Shown: positions 39,020-49,129, counted from the stretch's first letter. The stretch is DNA of 60,811 nucleotides from Clostridiales bacterium (GCA_017527865.1 JAFXPN010000016.1:1-60811), one strand, 5' to 3'. The notes: generated by a model not told the origin, from the sequence alone. Numbers and translations are program-made.

Positions 39020-39448
39020 TCAGCCGAATATCGAATGGATCGCTGTCGCGGTGGCTTCAAATGCCTGCGTGGCGGTATCGAGTCTCTCAATCGAATTGTT
39101 AAGGGATTCAATATCGATCGAATCTATCTTCTGCATTGTCGTCTCGACTCCGTCAGCCGCGTTCTGAGTGAGTGCTCGGACCTCCCCTGCCATGCTTCCG
39201 AGATCCGCTTCGTTTATGTCTGTTGCCACTTGATTAAGAGTTGTTATCGCCGCATCAGCCTTGGTATAGATACTGTTGATCTTGCGGGTCATATTGTTAA
39301 GGGTCAGAAGTACTGCCACCGTGATTATCACGGCGCACACTGCGACTATCACCATTGCGAAAGACTGTATCCCCATCTTGCGGCTCTGCTTCTTCTCTTC
39401 CTTAAGTATCTTGCCCGCTACTTCCGTGTTGGCTTCATTTTCTGACAT
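39020..39448 (-). CDS. Unrecognised single-pass membrane protein with coiled coil
   Basis: 142 residues. Residues 1-25 are charged, 27-49 form a hydrophobic segment (FAMVIVAVCAVIITVAVLL) and the rest is helical with heptad-like spacing of Ala, Ile and Leu, ending at a Phe-Gly. It looks like a DUF948-type or methyl-accepting-like stalk but no named family is certain. GGAGG lies eight bases before the ATG and a TATAAT at 39480-39485 serves as -10. Divergent from the membrane protein at 39556. Confidence 0.6.
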   Translation of the reverse strand: MSENEANTEVAGKILKEEKKQSRKMGIQSFAMVIVAVCAVIITVAVLLTLNNMTRKINSIYTKADAAITTLNQVATDINEADLGSMAGEVRALTQNAADGVETTMQKIDSIDIESLNNSIERLDTATQAFEATATAIHSIFG

Positions 39449-39479
39449 AACCTGTTACCTCCGTTAAATTGCTCATATG

Positions 39480-39485
39480 ATTATA
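39480..39485 (-). promoter_or_regulatory. -10 box of the 142-residue membrane protein gene
   Basis: Minus-strand TATAAT, about 31 bases before the ATG at 39448; no clear -35 box. The 39449-39555 gap is otherwise AT-rich and carries the SD of the plus-strand gene. Confidence 0.4.
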
Positions 39486-39555
39486 TTAAACTTTTTCCGT
39501 TTATACCCGTTTATGCTAAACTCATCTTATCTTCTCTTCAAGGAGGGATCACAGG

Positions 39556-40767
39556 TTGCATTTACTGCTCACGGCTAATCCGCTGACCATGGGAAACAGC
39601 TTCGGATACTATACCGGTATCTTCTCAACGGCCGTAACGGCATCCGTTAATCCGACTGCAACGATGGCGGTCCTTGCAGCGCTCGGCGCGATCGAGAATG
39701 CTTCGGTTTATTCTCCTGATTCGGCCTTTTTCAACAGTATTGCGGATTCACTCAACAGCATACCTGTCGTGAACGCAGCCGCCGGTCTTCCTATCGCCAA
39801 CCCGTATGCCGCAGTATTTCTTACGCTCGTGGCAGCAATAATGATCATCCTGCACTCATTTGCAGAGAGCAAGATCGTATCCCAGGCAACTGTCGACAAA
39901 CTTGAAAAGCTCGCGGGATGGGTAGGCATTACGGCACTGTCCCTGATGCCCCTCCTCACCAACGAAGAGGTTCAGAAAACGGCTTCGAAGTCAAAGAACG
40001 CGGGACTTTCCGTTATAAAGCAGGCTTCATCCTCTTCCGGAACGGCATGGTATATCTGGGTGCTCGGCATAGGCACTCTCATCGTGGCTTCGGTCGTTTA
40101 CTGCCTCTGCTATGACTGTGTGGACAGTATCGGGACCATATGCGCTGCAGTCCCCGTAAAGGGACTGAACTTCATCGAACAGATCATCAAAGCATTGATC
40201 CATGCGGGAATGATACTTCTCGGGCTTACATTTCCCTATCTTTCCTTCATCCTGAGCTGCCTGATCGCATTATTGGGGATACTGCTCTTCAGGATCCTTA
40301 AGCGTATCACCTTCTATTACAAGGAAGTCTATATACGGCCTGTACTGCACCGGCTGTTCGCGAAGGATAAGGCCGTCGCCCCCATACACAAGAAGACTCC
40401 GCGCAGGATCAGAAAGTTGTATCCGGGCACGACAAACACCATTCCCGCATTCGTATTCAAAGGGTTCGGCAAACTTCCGGTCAGATCGGTCCTGTGGATC
40501 GTCATCGAGAATGATAAGGTTCATATGGCCGTGAATAAGGCTTTTCGCGCACCTAAGCTCATAGATGCGGATGAGATCTTGAGCTCAAATAAAGATGCGG
40601 CTGTCTGTGTGCACAGAAGGTTTTATGAACTGAACACCCCCGACAAGAAGCTGGACATCGTCATCAGCCGCATCAATTCAGATACCATATATAAGATCGC
40701 GTCAGGATTCGGCGTCCCTTTGAAAGACAACAAGCAGGAAAGCGCTTCCGGTGAAATTGTTTACTGA
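39556..40767 (+). CDS. Unrecognised multi-pass membrane protein
   Basis: 403 residues with a TTG start at 39556, eight bases after AGGAGGG, which decides the start. Hydrophobic segments near residues 25-45, 85-105, 155-195 and 210-255; the last 140 residues are basic and cytoplasmic-looking (KTPRRIRKLYPG), with a beta-rich end (RSVLWIVIENDKVHMAV). No named family recognised. Followed by the diguanylate cyclase gene 54 bases later, same strand. Might act as a membrane partner of the divergent coiled-coil protein; that is only suggested by position. Confidence 0.65.
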   Translation: MHLLLTANPLTMGNSFGYYTGIFSTAVTASVNPTATMAVLAALGAIENASVYSPDSAFFNSIADSLNSIPVVNAAAGLPIANPYAAVFLTLVAAIMIILHSFAESKIVSQATVDKLEKLAGWVGITALSLMPLLTNEEVQKTASKSKNAGLSVIKQASSSSGTAWYIWVLGIGTLIVASVVYCLCYDCVDSIGTICAAVPVKGLNFIEQIIKALIHAGMILLGLTFPYLSFILSCLIALLGILLFRILKRITFYYKEVYIRPVLHRLFAKDKAVAPIHKKTPRRIRKLYPGTTNTIPAFVFKGFGKLPVRSVLWIVIENDKVHMAVNKAFRAPKLIDADEILSSNKDAAVCVHRRFYELNTPDKKLDIVISRINSDTIYKIASGFGVPLKDNKQESASGEIVY

Positions 40768-40821
40768 TTATTATTATTTGTAAGTGTAAGATATATCCTG
40801 AAAAATATCGGGAGATTACAG

Positions 40822-42738
40822 ATGTTAAACGACAGACGATTTGTAGCACTATGTACATCGCGTGTATACGAACCAGCTGTTCACGGCTTTGTTATAAGGC
40901 TGAACGAGAGACTTAAGGCACAGGGATACACTCTGCTTATCTTCTCGCTCAATTCCGATATATACTGGGAAGAAGACCGGGTTGCAACCGAAAGGTATGT
41001 CTTCGATATCATCCCCTACCGTTTTCTCGATGCCGTCATCATAATGGACGAGAAGATCAAGAGCCATAAGATCGCGAACAAGATAATCAAAAAAGCCAAT
41101 GACCACAGACTGCCGGTAGTTATAGCAGACGGATACTATGACAATTGTTCCTGCATCAGATTCGATTATGAGAAAGGCTTTGAACAGGTCGTACGCCATG
41201 TTATCGAAGAACACGGTGTAAAGCGCCCCCATATCATGGCGGGACATGTCGGCAACGAATTCTCGGATTCAAGGATCGAAGTATTCAGGAAAGTCATTGA
41301 ACAGAACGGCATCCCTTTCGACGCATCAATGGTAAGCCACGGAGACTTCTGGGCTGACCCGTGCAGGATCGCGATGCGCGAACTGCTCGAGCGCGAGGTA
41401 TTGCCTGATGCGATAATATGCGCGAACGACATTATGGCCATCACGGTGGCGGAGATGCTCAAAGAAGAAGGTATACAGGTCCCCGGTGACGTCATAGTCT
41501 CAGGTTTTGACGGATATGACGAGATCTACTTTAATACCCCTAAGATAACGACGGCAATATGCGATATCATAAAGCTTGCCGATGTCACTTCCGATGTTCT
41601 GTTCAAGATGATCAGCACAGGCAGTATATATAATGAGAGCATAGTCCCTTCACTTCTTACCAATTCCTCATGCGGATGTCCGGAACAGGAGGAATTCCCG
41701 TCGACTCTCCGCAACCGGTTCAGAGAAAGCTTCGCAAGGCTTAACGATGACAACAGGGTATTGCAGATCATGTCAACTTCCATGCAGATGAGCAATTCCG
41801 TCTCACAGATGGTCTCCTGCATAGAATCCTACAAAACCGTCGACACCATAGTCGTGGCAGACAAAAGGGCATTTGAAGGCGACTCTAACTACTTTACGGA
41901 TATCATGCCGCCCGATTACACCAGAAATTTCTCGGTCTTATATGATTCCGATTACCCCGGCAGCTACAAAGAAGACAGTTTTTCTTTCCAGGATATCGAT
42001 ACTGAGACCGAAGACGTCTTCGCCCTTCCCGTAAGAGACCGCCTCCGCGAGCTGTCAGAGGAGGGATTCCCTCTGATATTCAATTCCCTGGACCTTATGA
42101 ACCGTCCGTTGGGTTTTGTCTGCTATCACTTCCGCAATGATCTCATATCGAATTACACAAACTCGGTAAGCGTCACAAATGCTCTGTGTATAGGGATCGG
42201 CGGATATATAAATATGAGATATCAACGCATACTCTTAAGACAGGTTGATGAGATGTACCGTCACGATGCGCTCACGGGTCTTTATAACCGCATAGGATTC
42301 CAGAATGCTCTCGACAGACTGATAAAAGATACTGATCACTACGGACAGAGAGTGACGGTAATAATGTCTGATCTTGACGGGCTCAAGTTCATAAATGACA
42401 ACTTCGGACATGCCGAGGGCGACAATGCCATACAGAAAGTCGCCCATGCCGTTTCATCTTCGGTCCCCGAATACAGCCTGACGACGAGATTCGGAGGAGA
42501 TGAGGTCTTCAGTGTCATCTTCGACAAATGCAATCCCGAAGATATAATAGGATCGATCAACAGCAAGCTCGAAGAATACAACGAGACCTCAGGGAAGCCC
42601 TATACGGTCACCACCAGTTGCGGCTATACCACTGCGATCCTGGATGAGAAATTCGACATCTCACATGCGGTAAAAGAAGCCGACAAACAGATGTACATCA
42701 TAAAGAGCACCAAGAAGAACAGCCAGTCTGTGCTTTAA
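40822..42738 (+). CDS. Diguanylate cyclase with LacI-type ligand-binding sensor
   Basis: 638 residues, cytosolic (no signal or membrane segment). Residues 1-285 are a LacI/periplasmic-binding-type sugar-sensing domain lacking the DNA-binding helix-turn-helix; family stretches include AIICANDIMA and VSGFDGYDE. A linker or GAF-like part (about 290-455) leads to the GGDEF domain (about 465-635) with DALTGLYNR, SDLDGLKFINDNFGH and an active-site motif GGDEV. The inhibitory RxxD site upstream of this motif is absent (Pro and Ser at its positions). It should make cyclic di-GMP in response to a sugar or related ligand. SD-like GGGAG lies before the ATG. Confidence 0.88.
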   Translation: MLNDRRFVALCTSRVYEPAVHGFVIRLNERLKAQGYTLLIFSLNSDIYWEEDRVATERYVFDIIPYRFLDAVIIMDEKIKSHKIANKIIKKANDHRLPVVIADGYYDNCSCIRFDYEKGFEQVVRHVIEEHGVKRPHIMAGHVGNEFSDSRIEVFRKVIEQNGIPFDASMVSHGDFWADPCRIAMRELLEREVLPDAIICANDIMAITVAEMLKEEGIQVPGDVIVSGFDGYDEIYFNTPKITTAICDIIKLADVTSDVLFKMISTGSIYNESIVPSLLTNSSCGCPEQEEFPSTLRNRFRESFARLNDDNRVLQIMSTSMQMSNSVSQMVSCIESYKTVDTIVVADKRAFEGDSNYFTDIMPPDYTRNFSVLYDSDYPGSYKEDSFSFQDIDTETEDVFALPVRDRLRELSEEGFPLIFNSLDLMNRPLGFVCYHFRNDLISNYTNSVSVTNALCIGIGGYINMRYQRILLRQVDEMYRHDALTGLYNRIGFQNALDRLIKDTDHYGQRVTVIMSDLDGLKFINDNFGHAEGDNAIQKVAHAVSSSVPEYSLTTRFGGDEVFSVIFDKCNPEDIIGSINSKLEEYNETSGKPYTVTTSCGYTTAILDEKFDISHAVKEADKQMYIIKSTKKNSQSVL

Positions 42739-42814
42739 GTCCTGTCCGGCGTCACAGGCTTACTGATTTATAAAATATTTAATAACTTAAAACTTTCTTT
42801 GACCGAGCTGCTGT

Positions 42815-42842
42815 TTGACAGGCGCTTATTATTTGGTATATC
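42815..42842 (+). promoter_or_regulatory. copA promoter with overlapping start-site palindrome
   Basis: Perfect -35 TTGACA (42815-42820), 16-base spacer, -10 TATATC (42837-42842) with a TGG before it (extended -10). Immediately after, CCTCGA-GT-TCGAGG (42842-42855) is a 14-bp palindrome around the predicted start site that also covers the first part of the copA ribosome site. It does not match CsoR or CopY boxes known to me. Confidence 0.55.
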
Positions 42843-42864
42843 CTCGAGTTCGAGGAGACTAACC

Positions 42865-45387
42865 GTGGAAAAGTATGCAATAACGGGAATGAGCTGTGCC
42901 GCCTGTCAGGCGCATGTGCAAAAGGCAGTCGAAAAGGTAGAAGGTGTCACCTCCTGCTCGGTATCGCTTCTTACTAATTCCATGACTGTTGAAGGCACCG
43001 CATCATCGGAAGCAGTGATCAAAGCCGTTGAAGCAGCAGGTTACGGTGCAAACACTGCAGGGGCATCTTCACAAAAGGGACAGTCCTTAAGCGCAGACAG
43101 CTTAAAGGACAAAGAAACTCCGGTATTAAAGAAACGTCTTATCTTCTCGCTGATCTTCCTTTGTATCCTCATGTATTTCTCAATGGGAGCAACGATGTGG
43201 AACTTCCCCGCCCCTGCGGTCATCAGGGATAATCCGGCAGGAAACGGGATCCTTCAGATGTTCTTTGCCGGCATCGTAATGGTCATCAATCAGAAGTTCT
43301 TCATAAGCGGCACAAGATCTGTCCTTCATGCAGCTCCCAATATGGATACTCTTGTCGCGATGGGATCCGGTATATCATATATCTACAGCATATCGGTCCT
43401 TATAAGATCATGTTATGAAGGCCATACCGGATCACACGTCCAGGGTCTTTACTCTGAATCCGCCGCCATGATAGTCACTCTCATAACCGTCGGCAAACTG
43501 CTCGAATCCGTATCAAAGGGCAGGACGACCGATGCGCTTAAGGATCTCATGGAACTTGCTCCTCAAAGCGCGGTGATAATCAGGAACGGAAAAGAGATAA
43601 CGGTCGGCATCGAAGATGTAAACGTCGGCGATATATTTGTCGTAAGGCCCGGAGAAAAGATCCCTGTTGACGGGATCATTACCGAAGGCGCAACTGCGGT
43701 AGACGAGTCTGCCCTGACGGGAGAATCGGTCCCGGTCGACAAGACTGAAGGCGATCACGTATCCGCAGCCACGGTCAACAGTACGGGATTCATAAGATGC
43801 AGGGCGCAAAGAGTCGGTGAAGACACGACTATATCCCAGATAATAAGGATGGTAAGCGATTCCGCTTCATCAAAAGCTCCCATAGCCAGGATCGCCGATA
43901 AGATATCAGGTATATTTGTACCGGCGGTCATCGTAATTGCGGTCACCGTAACATTTATATGGATACTGACCGGCGCTCCCTTCAGCGATGCTCTTACCAG
44001 GGGCATCAGCGTGCTCGTTGTAAGCTGCCCGTGCGCTCTGGGCCTTGCAACGCCCGTAGCCATCATGGCCGGCAACGGGGTCGGAGCCCGTCACGGAATA
44101 CTGTTCAAGACATCCGAGGCTTTGGAACAGGCCGGCAAAATCCGGATCGCGGTCATGGATAAGACCGGTACCATAACAGAAGGAAAGCCTTCCGTAACCG
44201 ACATCATCTCGGCGGAAGGAACAGATACAAATGAGCTGCTGTCGACGGCATTAAGTCTTGAGCAAAGATCGGAGCATCCCCTGTCAAGAGCAATAACGGA
44301 ATATGCATTGCAGACTGATATCAAATCCGCTGAATGCTCAGACTTTGCCGCGATACCGGGCAAGGGACTAACGGGCATTATAAACGGCTCACAGATCTGC
44401 GGAGGAAACTTAAGCTTTATATCCTCCAAAGTCTCCGTGAGCAATGAAGCCATGAGTCAGATAGAAGCTCTTTCTTCGGAAGGAAAGACCCCTCTTCTCT
44501 TTGCCGGCAGAAACGGTTTCCTCGGGATCATCGCGGTTGCGGATACTATCAAAGAAGATTCAGCCCGGGCGGTCAGGGAACTTGCGGACATGGGGATCGC
44601 ATCTGTTATGCTTACGGGAGATAACATTCAGACGGCTGAAGCCATTGCAGGACAGGCAGGCATCGGCAATGTCATAGCAGAAGTCCTCCCCGACGGCAAG
44701 GACCGCGTTATCAACAGACTTAAAGAATACGGTAAAGTCGCAATGATCGGAGACGGGATAAACGACGCCCCTGCCCTTACATCGGCAGACACCGGAATAG
44801 CTGTCGGAGCAGGCACTGATGTAGCCATAGATGCTGCAGACATCGTACTCATAAGATCCAGGCTCACTGATGTTCCGGCGGCTATAAGACTGTCGGAAAA
44901 GACCGTCAGGAATATCCATGAGAATCTGTTCTGGGCTTTTATCTATAATATCCTGCTCATTCCGATAGCCGCAGGCGCACTGTCGGCAGCAGGCATCAAC
45001 ATGAGCCCGGTATTAGGATCGGCGGCGATGAGCATCTCGAGTTTCACCGTCTGTATGAATGCCCTGAGGATAAACCTTTTCGATCCCGGGGATACAAGGC
45101 ATTACAGATCAAAAGGCACACCGGCGGCAATACCGCAGGAAATACTGCATGAACTTTCAGGAGGAAAAGACAGAATGGCGACAAAGACGATCAGCATTGA
45201 AGGCATGATGTGCGCGCACTGCGAGAAGACCGTAAAGAATGCGCTCCTTGATATCGAGGGCGTAAGTTCGGCTGAGGTATCCCACGAGACGGGAACCGCT
45301 GTTGTTCAGATAAACGCAGATGTAACCGACGAACAGCTCACGAAGGCCATAACCGACAGAGACTACACCGTTACGGGCATATCCTGA
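42865..45387 (+). CDS. copA: Copper-exporting P1B-type ATPase with N- and C-terminal HMA domains
   Basis: 840 residues from GTG 42865, seven bases after GAGGAG; an upstream ATG frame (42799) overlaps the promoter and is rejected. N-terminal metal-binding domain has [11 protein letters not shown]. Membrane segments follow, with the A-domain TGES, the metal-binding [11 protein letters not shown], phosphorylated [19 protein letters not shown] and [10 protein letters not shown]. Exports Cu(I) at the cytoplasmic membrane. Unlike most CopA, a second HMA domain ([11 protein letters not shown]) is fused at the C-terminus after a short linker. An internal SD and ATG before that domain could allow separate translation. 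Confidence 0.94.
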   Translation: MEKYAITGMSCAACQAHVQKAVEKVEGVTSCSVSLLTNSMTVEGTASSEAVIKAVEAAGYGANTAGASSQKGQSLSADSLKDKETPVLKKRLIFSLIFLCILMYFSMGATMWNFPAPAVIRDNPAGNGILQMFFAGIVMVINQKFFISGTRSVLHAAPNMDTLVAMGSGISYIYSISVLIRSCYEGHTGSHVQGLYSESAAMIVTLITVGKLLESVSKGRTTDALKDLMELAPQSAVIIRNGKEITVGIEDVNVGDIFVVRPGEKIPVDGIITEGATAVDESALTGESVPVDKTEGDHVSAATVNSTGFIRCRAQRVGEDTTISQIIRMVSDSASSKAPIARIADKISGIFVPAVIVIAVTVTFIWILTGAPFSDALTRGISVLVVSCPCALGLATPVAIMAGNGVGARHGILFKTSEALEQAGKIRIAVMDKTGTITEGKPSVTDIISAEGTDTNELLSTALSLEQRSEHPLSRAITEYALQTDIKSAECSDFAAIPGKGLTGIINGSQICGGNLSFISSKVSVSNEAMSQIEALSSEGKTPLLFAGRNGFLGIIAVADTIKEDSARAVRELADMGIASVMLTGDNIQTAEAIAGQAGIGNVIAEVLPDGKDRVINRLKEYGKVAMIGDGINDAPALTSADTGIAVGAGTDVAIDAADIVLIRSRLTDVPAAIRLSEKTVRNIHENLFWAFIYNILLIPIAAGALSAAGINMSPVLGSAAMSISSFTVCMNALRINLFDPGDTRHYRSKGTPAAIPQEILHELSGGKDRMATKTISIEGMMCAHCEKTVKNALLDIEGVSSAEVSHETGTAVVQINADVTDEQLTKAITDRDYTVTGIS
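45175..45387 (+). CDS. Putative internally started CopZ-like copper chaperone (nested in copA)
   Basis: AGGAGG at 45159-45164 and ATG 45175, ten bases further, lie in the copA frame. The product would be 70 residues ([20 protein letters not shown]...), exactly one HMA domain with the CxxC copper site and the size of CopZ. The sequence shows the signals; use of this start is inference. If unused, this is just the C-terminal domain of CopA. Confidence 0.45.
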   Translation: MATKTISIEGMMCAHCEKTVKNALLDIEGVSSAEVSHETGTAVVQINADVTDEQLTKAITDRDYTVTGIS

Positions 45388-45404
45388 CACACGGGATAAA
45401 AAAC

Positions 45405-48251
45405 TTACTTAGGGATCTCGATAACCATGTATTCCCCGGGCTGCAGAAGCTGACGCGCGGTCATACGGTCGAGATCCCTTCTTATAAGAAGACTTCCCTG
45501 CGGTGAATAGCGGGAGTACGATCCATCTGAAAGATCGTAAGTATCGCTCGCGACGATAAACTGCTGAAGCTGATCCGAACTGTTTGATACAACAAGACAG
45601 ACGGAAGATTCGTGATCGACGAGAATGACATCACAGGCTTCATCAAAGGCTTCGGCCGTATATTCCGAGGAAGGATCGATCGGCTGCGCAGTCTCACAAA
45701 ACGCAAGCACACCGTGTGTCAGCGGCTTCAGAGAAGCCACGACTGCACTGACATCAACATCCGAATCGACCATTATGATCTCGGCGAATCCGGACTCGGC
45801 CCTGATAACGGCGGATACGATATCTGCCGCATTGTAACCGGAAGAACTGCCGCCTATCTTAAGTGACCTTATAAACTCACCGCCGGCATTAACGCCCGAC
45901 GTTCTCGGCGCTGCATAATCTGCTGCCTCAAAAGCTTCGGCGGATGCCGTATCAAAATCGCTTCCGCTGTCGATAAACACAGCCGAAGCATGACGGTCGG
46001 CATCGGAAAGCATAACTCCTCCCTCGTACTCCATTCCGTCTATAAACACTATCCTGTCCTTGATCTCGGTATAGAATTCAGATTTCGCGAAAAGCCCCAT
46101 CACGTAAGTTACGTATGCGCCTCTCCCTGCATCACTTAAGAAGGCTCCGTCGTTGTCATTTATCTCGATATAGATAGTATCGAACTGCCTGCTCCACGGG
46201 AGAGCAGTTCCGTTATCGATGCGGAGTTTACCGTATCCGTTAGTTACCGATCCGCATAGATAACCGAGCAGACCGTCAACATCAGACTGGACAACGGACG
46301 GTCCCATTACAAGCCACGGATCCGCCCCTGAAGACTTGCATATCTGCATGGCACATTCTAAGGATGATGCTCCTGTACCGTAGTATCTTTCTTCACATGA
46401 GCCCTGACCTCCGATCACCTCATCCTGGAAGCGTAGGGCTGACGGAGCAGAACGGTTTATCATATCGGTAAACTCGGCAGGAACGGAATTCAGATCATAC
46501 CTGTCAAGCCCGGCATAAACGCTTCGGATCTCTATTACGCCTTCCCCTTCAAAGGAAATATTAAACCGCAGGTACTCATCGGACAGCATCGAATCCGTAA
46601 CGGCAAATACATAAGAATACGGACTCATCTGTTGAGACAGATCTGTTATGTGCATTCCTTCATCACCGAATGTTTCACCCTCAAGCCATATATCGCATTC
46701 ACCGATATCAGCGGAACCGGACATCTCAACCTCGATCCTGTAGAAGAGATTCTCCCTGAACAATTCTGAAACAGGCGCCTCAAGCTGAACGGACATGGCA
46801 TGAAGTCCGTCATCAAAACCCGTCAGGCTTATCCCCTCGTTTCCATGTTCGATCCCGGTATTCCCGTATATATCCCAGTCAGAGACATCAGCCGATGAAT
46901 GCTTGACTATACAGGTGTCCCCCGCCATTACCACGCCGTCGGCGACGGGCTGGTCGACCACTATAGCGGACATCAGGGATGCCTCATAGAGTTTATTGCC
47001 GCTCCTGATGATATAGAGTCCTTCCCCGGATATCATTACGTCATCAGCAGATATCCCGAAGTTTCCCAAAGCAGATATATTGCCGGTCTCCATGGAAACA
47101 CGGTAAGTCTGGTGATCAGAAGATACTGCGATGATATGGGAAGGTCCGGACGGACAAAGGGAAACCGGTTCGATCGAAGAGATATCCCGGCAGTTAAGGA
47201 CGGGTGCACTGTCCGTAAGATCCGCGCTTATTACCTTTCCGTACTCTGTAAGGATAAAGACGTTCTGTCCGTAAGCCTCGATCTGTGAGATATGATCACC
47301 TTCAGGAATGCACTCATCCAGTCCTTCGAGCTTTTTTACGTATATACCGTTAAAACTGACGTATACATCACAGCCGTCCGTGCACGCCATAAATCCCGAT
47401 CCGCATGCGATCTTTGCTGCCTGAACATATCCGATGTCAACGCTTCCCGAAGATGTAAATGCGCGGATCTGACCATCCGACATGAAACAAAGAATGTTTC
47501 CGTTAATGACCGCTATATGCTCGGCCGTGACGCCGTCCCCCGTAAAGACGTTCCCGAGGAGCGCCGGAGTTCCCGTATCCGAATTGACATAGATATCACC
47601 TGAACCTGTGAGCGAATAGAGATTTATCCCTTCTGCGCATATATCGGAAAAAACGATACCGTCAGAGATATCACGTGGATCCAAAGACGCATCTGCGATA
47701 AGTCTTCCGCTTGAAGTCAAAAGGAACAAAGTGCCTTGTACCCGGCACGACTTAACGGCAGGATCGGAGATCATAAGATTATCGAGACCGCCGATCTGTT
47801 CGGGATAGGAGAACATCGTCTCGGAAAAACCCGCGGCATTGCCGCTGTACCTAAGTCCCATCCTGCCGTATTCGTCGATCGAGAGTATATTCACTTCGTC
47901 ATCGGAGGACATGCCCGAGAAAGCATCGGAACCGGACGGATCAAAATAAATGTAATTATCATGCGCATCGATCACCTGACCGTACATGCATAAGTCCTTC
48001 TTATCAAAGAAAGGATCATCGATGATATTGGCATCGGGAACCTCAAGGATATTGATCCCTACCCCCTCACATCTTTCCGATGTAAGATCGGCGGAGACAG
48101 TGACTCTCGGAAGTTCGGCGCTGCGGCCGAAGAACCCGATAAAGAAAAGGAACAGGCCGGATCCGACCATCATCAGCGTAATGAGTATCAGTACGCCGAG
48201 AAGTCTTCCTTTATGAAGGTTTCCGAACCTGAATCTGGCGAGACGGTTCAT
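45405..48251 (-). CDS. Membrane-anchored surface protein with propeller-like and degenerate glycosidase-like regions
   Basis: 948 residues. Residues 18-42 form a single membrane anchor after a basic start. About 60-440 contain many short beta-strand repeats of the kind NVFILTEYGKVI, suggesting a beta-propeller. About 450-590 look like a carbohydrate-binding beta-sandwich. About 590-760 resemble the GH51/clan GH-A barrel: SALRF, SSGADPWLVMGPSV, YGKLRIDNGTALPW and DTIYIEINDND where an active enzyme would have a Gly-Asn-Glu end. The C-terminal 80 residues are another beta domain. The catalytic acid appears lost, so it may be a glycan-binding pseudo-enzyme. GAGGA precedes the ATG, which overlaps the CAAX protease stop. 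Confidence 0.65.
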   Translation of the reverse strand: MNRLARFRFGNLHKGRLLGVLILITLMMVGSGLFLFFIGFFGRSAELPRVTVSADLTSERCEGVGINILEVPDANIIDDPFFDKKDLCMYGQVIDAHDNYIYFDPSGSDAFSGMSSDDEVNILSIDEYGRMGLRYSGNAAGFSETMFSYPEQIGGLDNLMISDPAVKSCRVQGTLFLLTSSGRLIADASLDPRDISDGIVFSDICAEGINLYSLTGSGDIYVNSDTGTPALLGNVFTGDGVTAEHIAVINGNILCFMSDGQIRAFTSSGSVDIGYVQAAKIACGSGFMACTDGCDVYVSFNGIYVKKLEGLDECIPEGDHISQIEAYGQNVFILTEYGKVISADLTDSAPVLNCRDISSIEPVSLCPSGPSHIIAVSSDHQTYRVSMETGNISALGNFGISADDVMISGEGLYIIRSGNKLYEASLMSAIVVDQPVADGVVMAGDTCIVKHSSADVSDWDIYGNTGIEHGNEGISLTGFDDGLHAMSVQLEAPVSELFRENLFYRIEVEMSGSADIGECDIWLEGETFGDEGMHITDLSQQMSPYSYVFAVTDSMLSDEYLRFNISFEGEGVIEIRSVYAGLDRYDLNSVPAEFTDMINRSAPSALRFQDEVIGGQGSCEERYYGTGASSLECAMQICKSSGADPWLVMGPSVVQSDVDGLLGYLCGSVTNGYGKLRIDNGTALPWSRQFDTIYIEINDNDGAFLSDAGRGAYVTYVMGLFAKSEFYTEIKDRIVFIDGMEYEGGVMLSDADRHASAVFIDSGSDFDTASAEAFEAADYAAPRTSGVNAGGEFIRSLKIGGSSSGYNAADIVSAVIRAESGFAEIIMVDSDVDVSAVVASLKPLTHGVLAFCETAQPIDPSSEYTAEAFDEACDVILVDHESSVCLVVSNSSDQLQQFIVASDTYDLSDGSYSRYSPQGSLLIRRDLDRMTARQLLQPGEYMVIEIPK

Positions 48252-49129
48252 GCGAGTTCCTCCGCATGAACTTCGGGAATAGCAGTCTGCCGGTCTTTAT
48301 AAATAAGATACATGATAACAAGCGCCGAGACAGCAGGAATGATACAGATTATCTCCAGGACCGCTGCATGGACAGATGCATTTGCAGATGCATTTTTAAG
48401 GTCGCCGTAGATGCCGCTGTCAAGGAGCGTAAACAGAGATGATCCCATGAGATTAAAGACCGAATGGACGATATAGGATACCCATATCGAACCCGAGAAA
48501 TGGTAAACAAGAGCCAGAACAAAGCCGCATATAAAAGCATATCCCACATGGATCGATATGCCGTGCATAAGGCCGAATACCAAAGCAGACAGGATTGCTG
48601 CCGGGATCGCTTTGACCCTGGTATTGAGTTCACTGTAAAGCGCTCCCCTGAATGTCAGTTCCTCGGCAAGGGGAATGATCATAAATGAGGATACAAATTC
48701 GAGTAGCGTATCCCAATACGGAACTTTGCTTCCGTCAACAGTGGCAAAACGGTCCACACTGTCAGAATACTCCGTAAGCTGATCCGCAAGAGGTTCGAAG
48801 TTCTTTGAGATCAGCACTGCCGCATACATATATAAAGTTACCAGTCCGAGAAGACCGAAAGCGATCACAACGGCCGCTATGATGCTTATCCCGTCCGGCT
48901 TATCAGTCCTTATGAGCCTGTCGCTCTTTATGGATCTTACGAAGCCGTAAAGCAGCATAACGGCCACGGCGGTCAGTCCGTAGACCGTGGAAAAAAGGCC
49001 CTCGTAAATATTGACGTCCAGTCCCGCAAATCTGAATACCGATATTACGGCGACCTGGATGAACACGAACAAGAATACAATGAGAAATATCCTGAATATC
49101 AAGCCCAACAAGTCGATGACTTTATTCAT
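48248..49129 (-). CDS. CPBP (CAAX-like) intramembrane metalloprotease
   Basis: 293 residues, about eight membrane segments. Family motifs: AEELTFRG (EExxxR), FGLMHG (FxxxH) and HSVFN (HxxxN/D) supply the metal and catalytic residues. Members process or protect against peptides at the membrane; substrate unknown. It overlaps both neighbours by four bases, between DUF1292 and the glycosidase-like protein, so it may act on that protein. Confidence 0.88.
   Translation of the reverse strand: MNKVIDLLGLIFRIFLIVFLFVFIQVAVISVFRFAGLDVNIYEGLFSTVYGLTAVAVMLLYGFVRSIKSDRLIRTDKPDGISIIAAVVIAFGLLGLVTLYMYAAVLISKNFEPLADQLTEYSDSVDRFATVDGSKVPYWDTLLEFVSSFMIIPLAEELTFRGALYSELNTRVKAIPAAILSALVFGLMHGISIHVGYAFICGFVLALVYHFSGSIWVSYIVHSVFNLMGSSLFTLLDSGIYGDLKNASANASVHAAVLEIICIIPAVSALVIMYLIYKDRQTAIPEVHAEELA

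Noticed and set aside
42739..42770. Terminator after the diguanylate cyclase gene
   Set aside because: CCTGT/ACAGG gives only five pairs with a bulged extension and no T-run.
45388..45404. Bidirectional terminator between copA and the glycosidase-like gene
   Set aside because: Only TATCC/GGATA-like five-base pairing with no T-tract in the 17-base gap.
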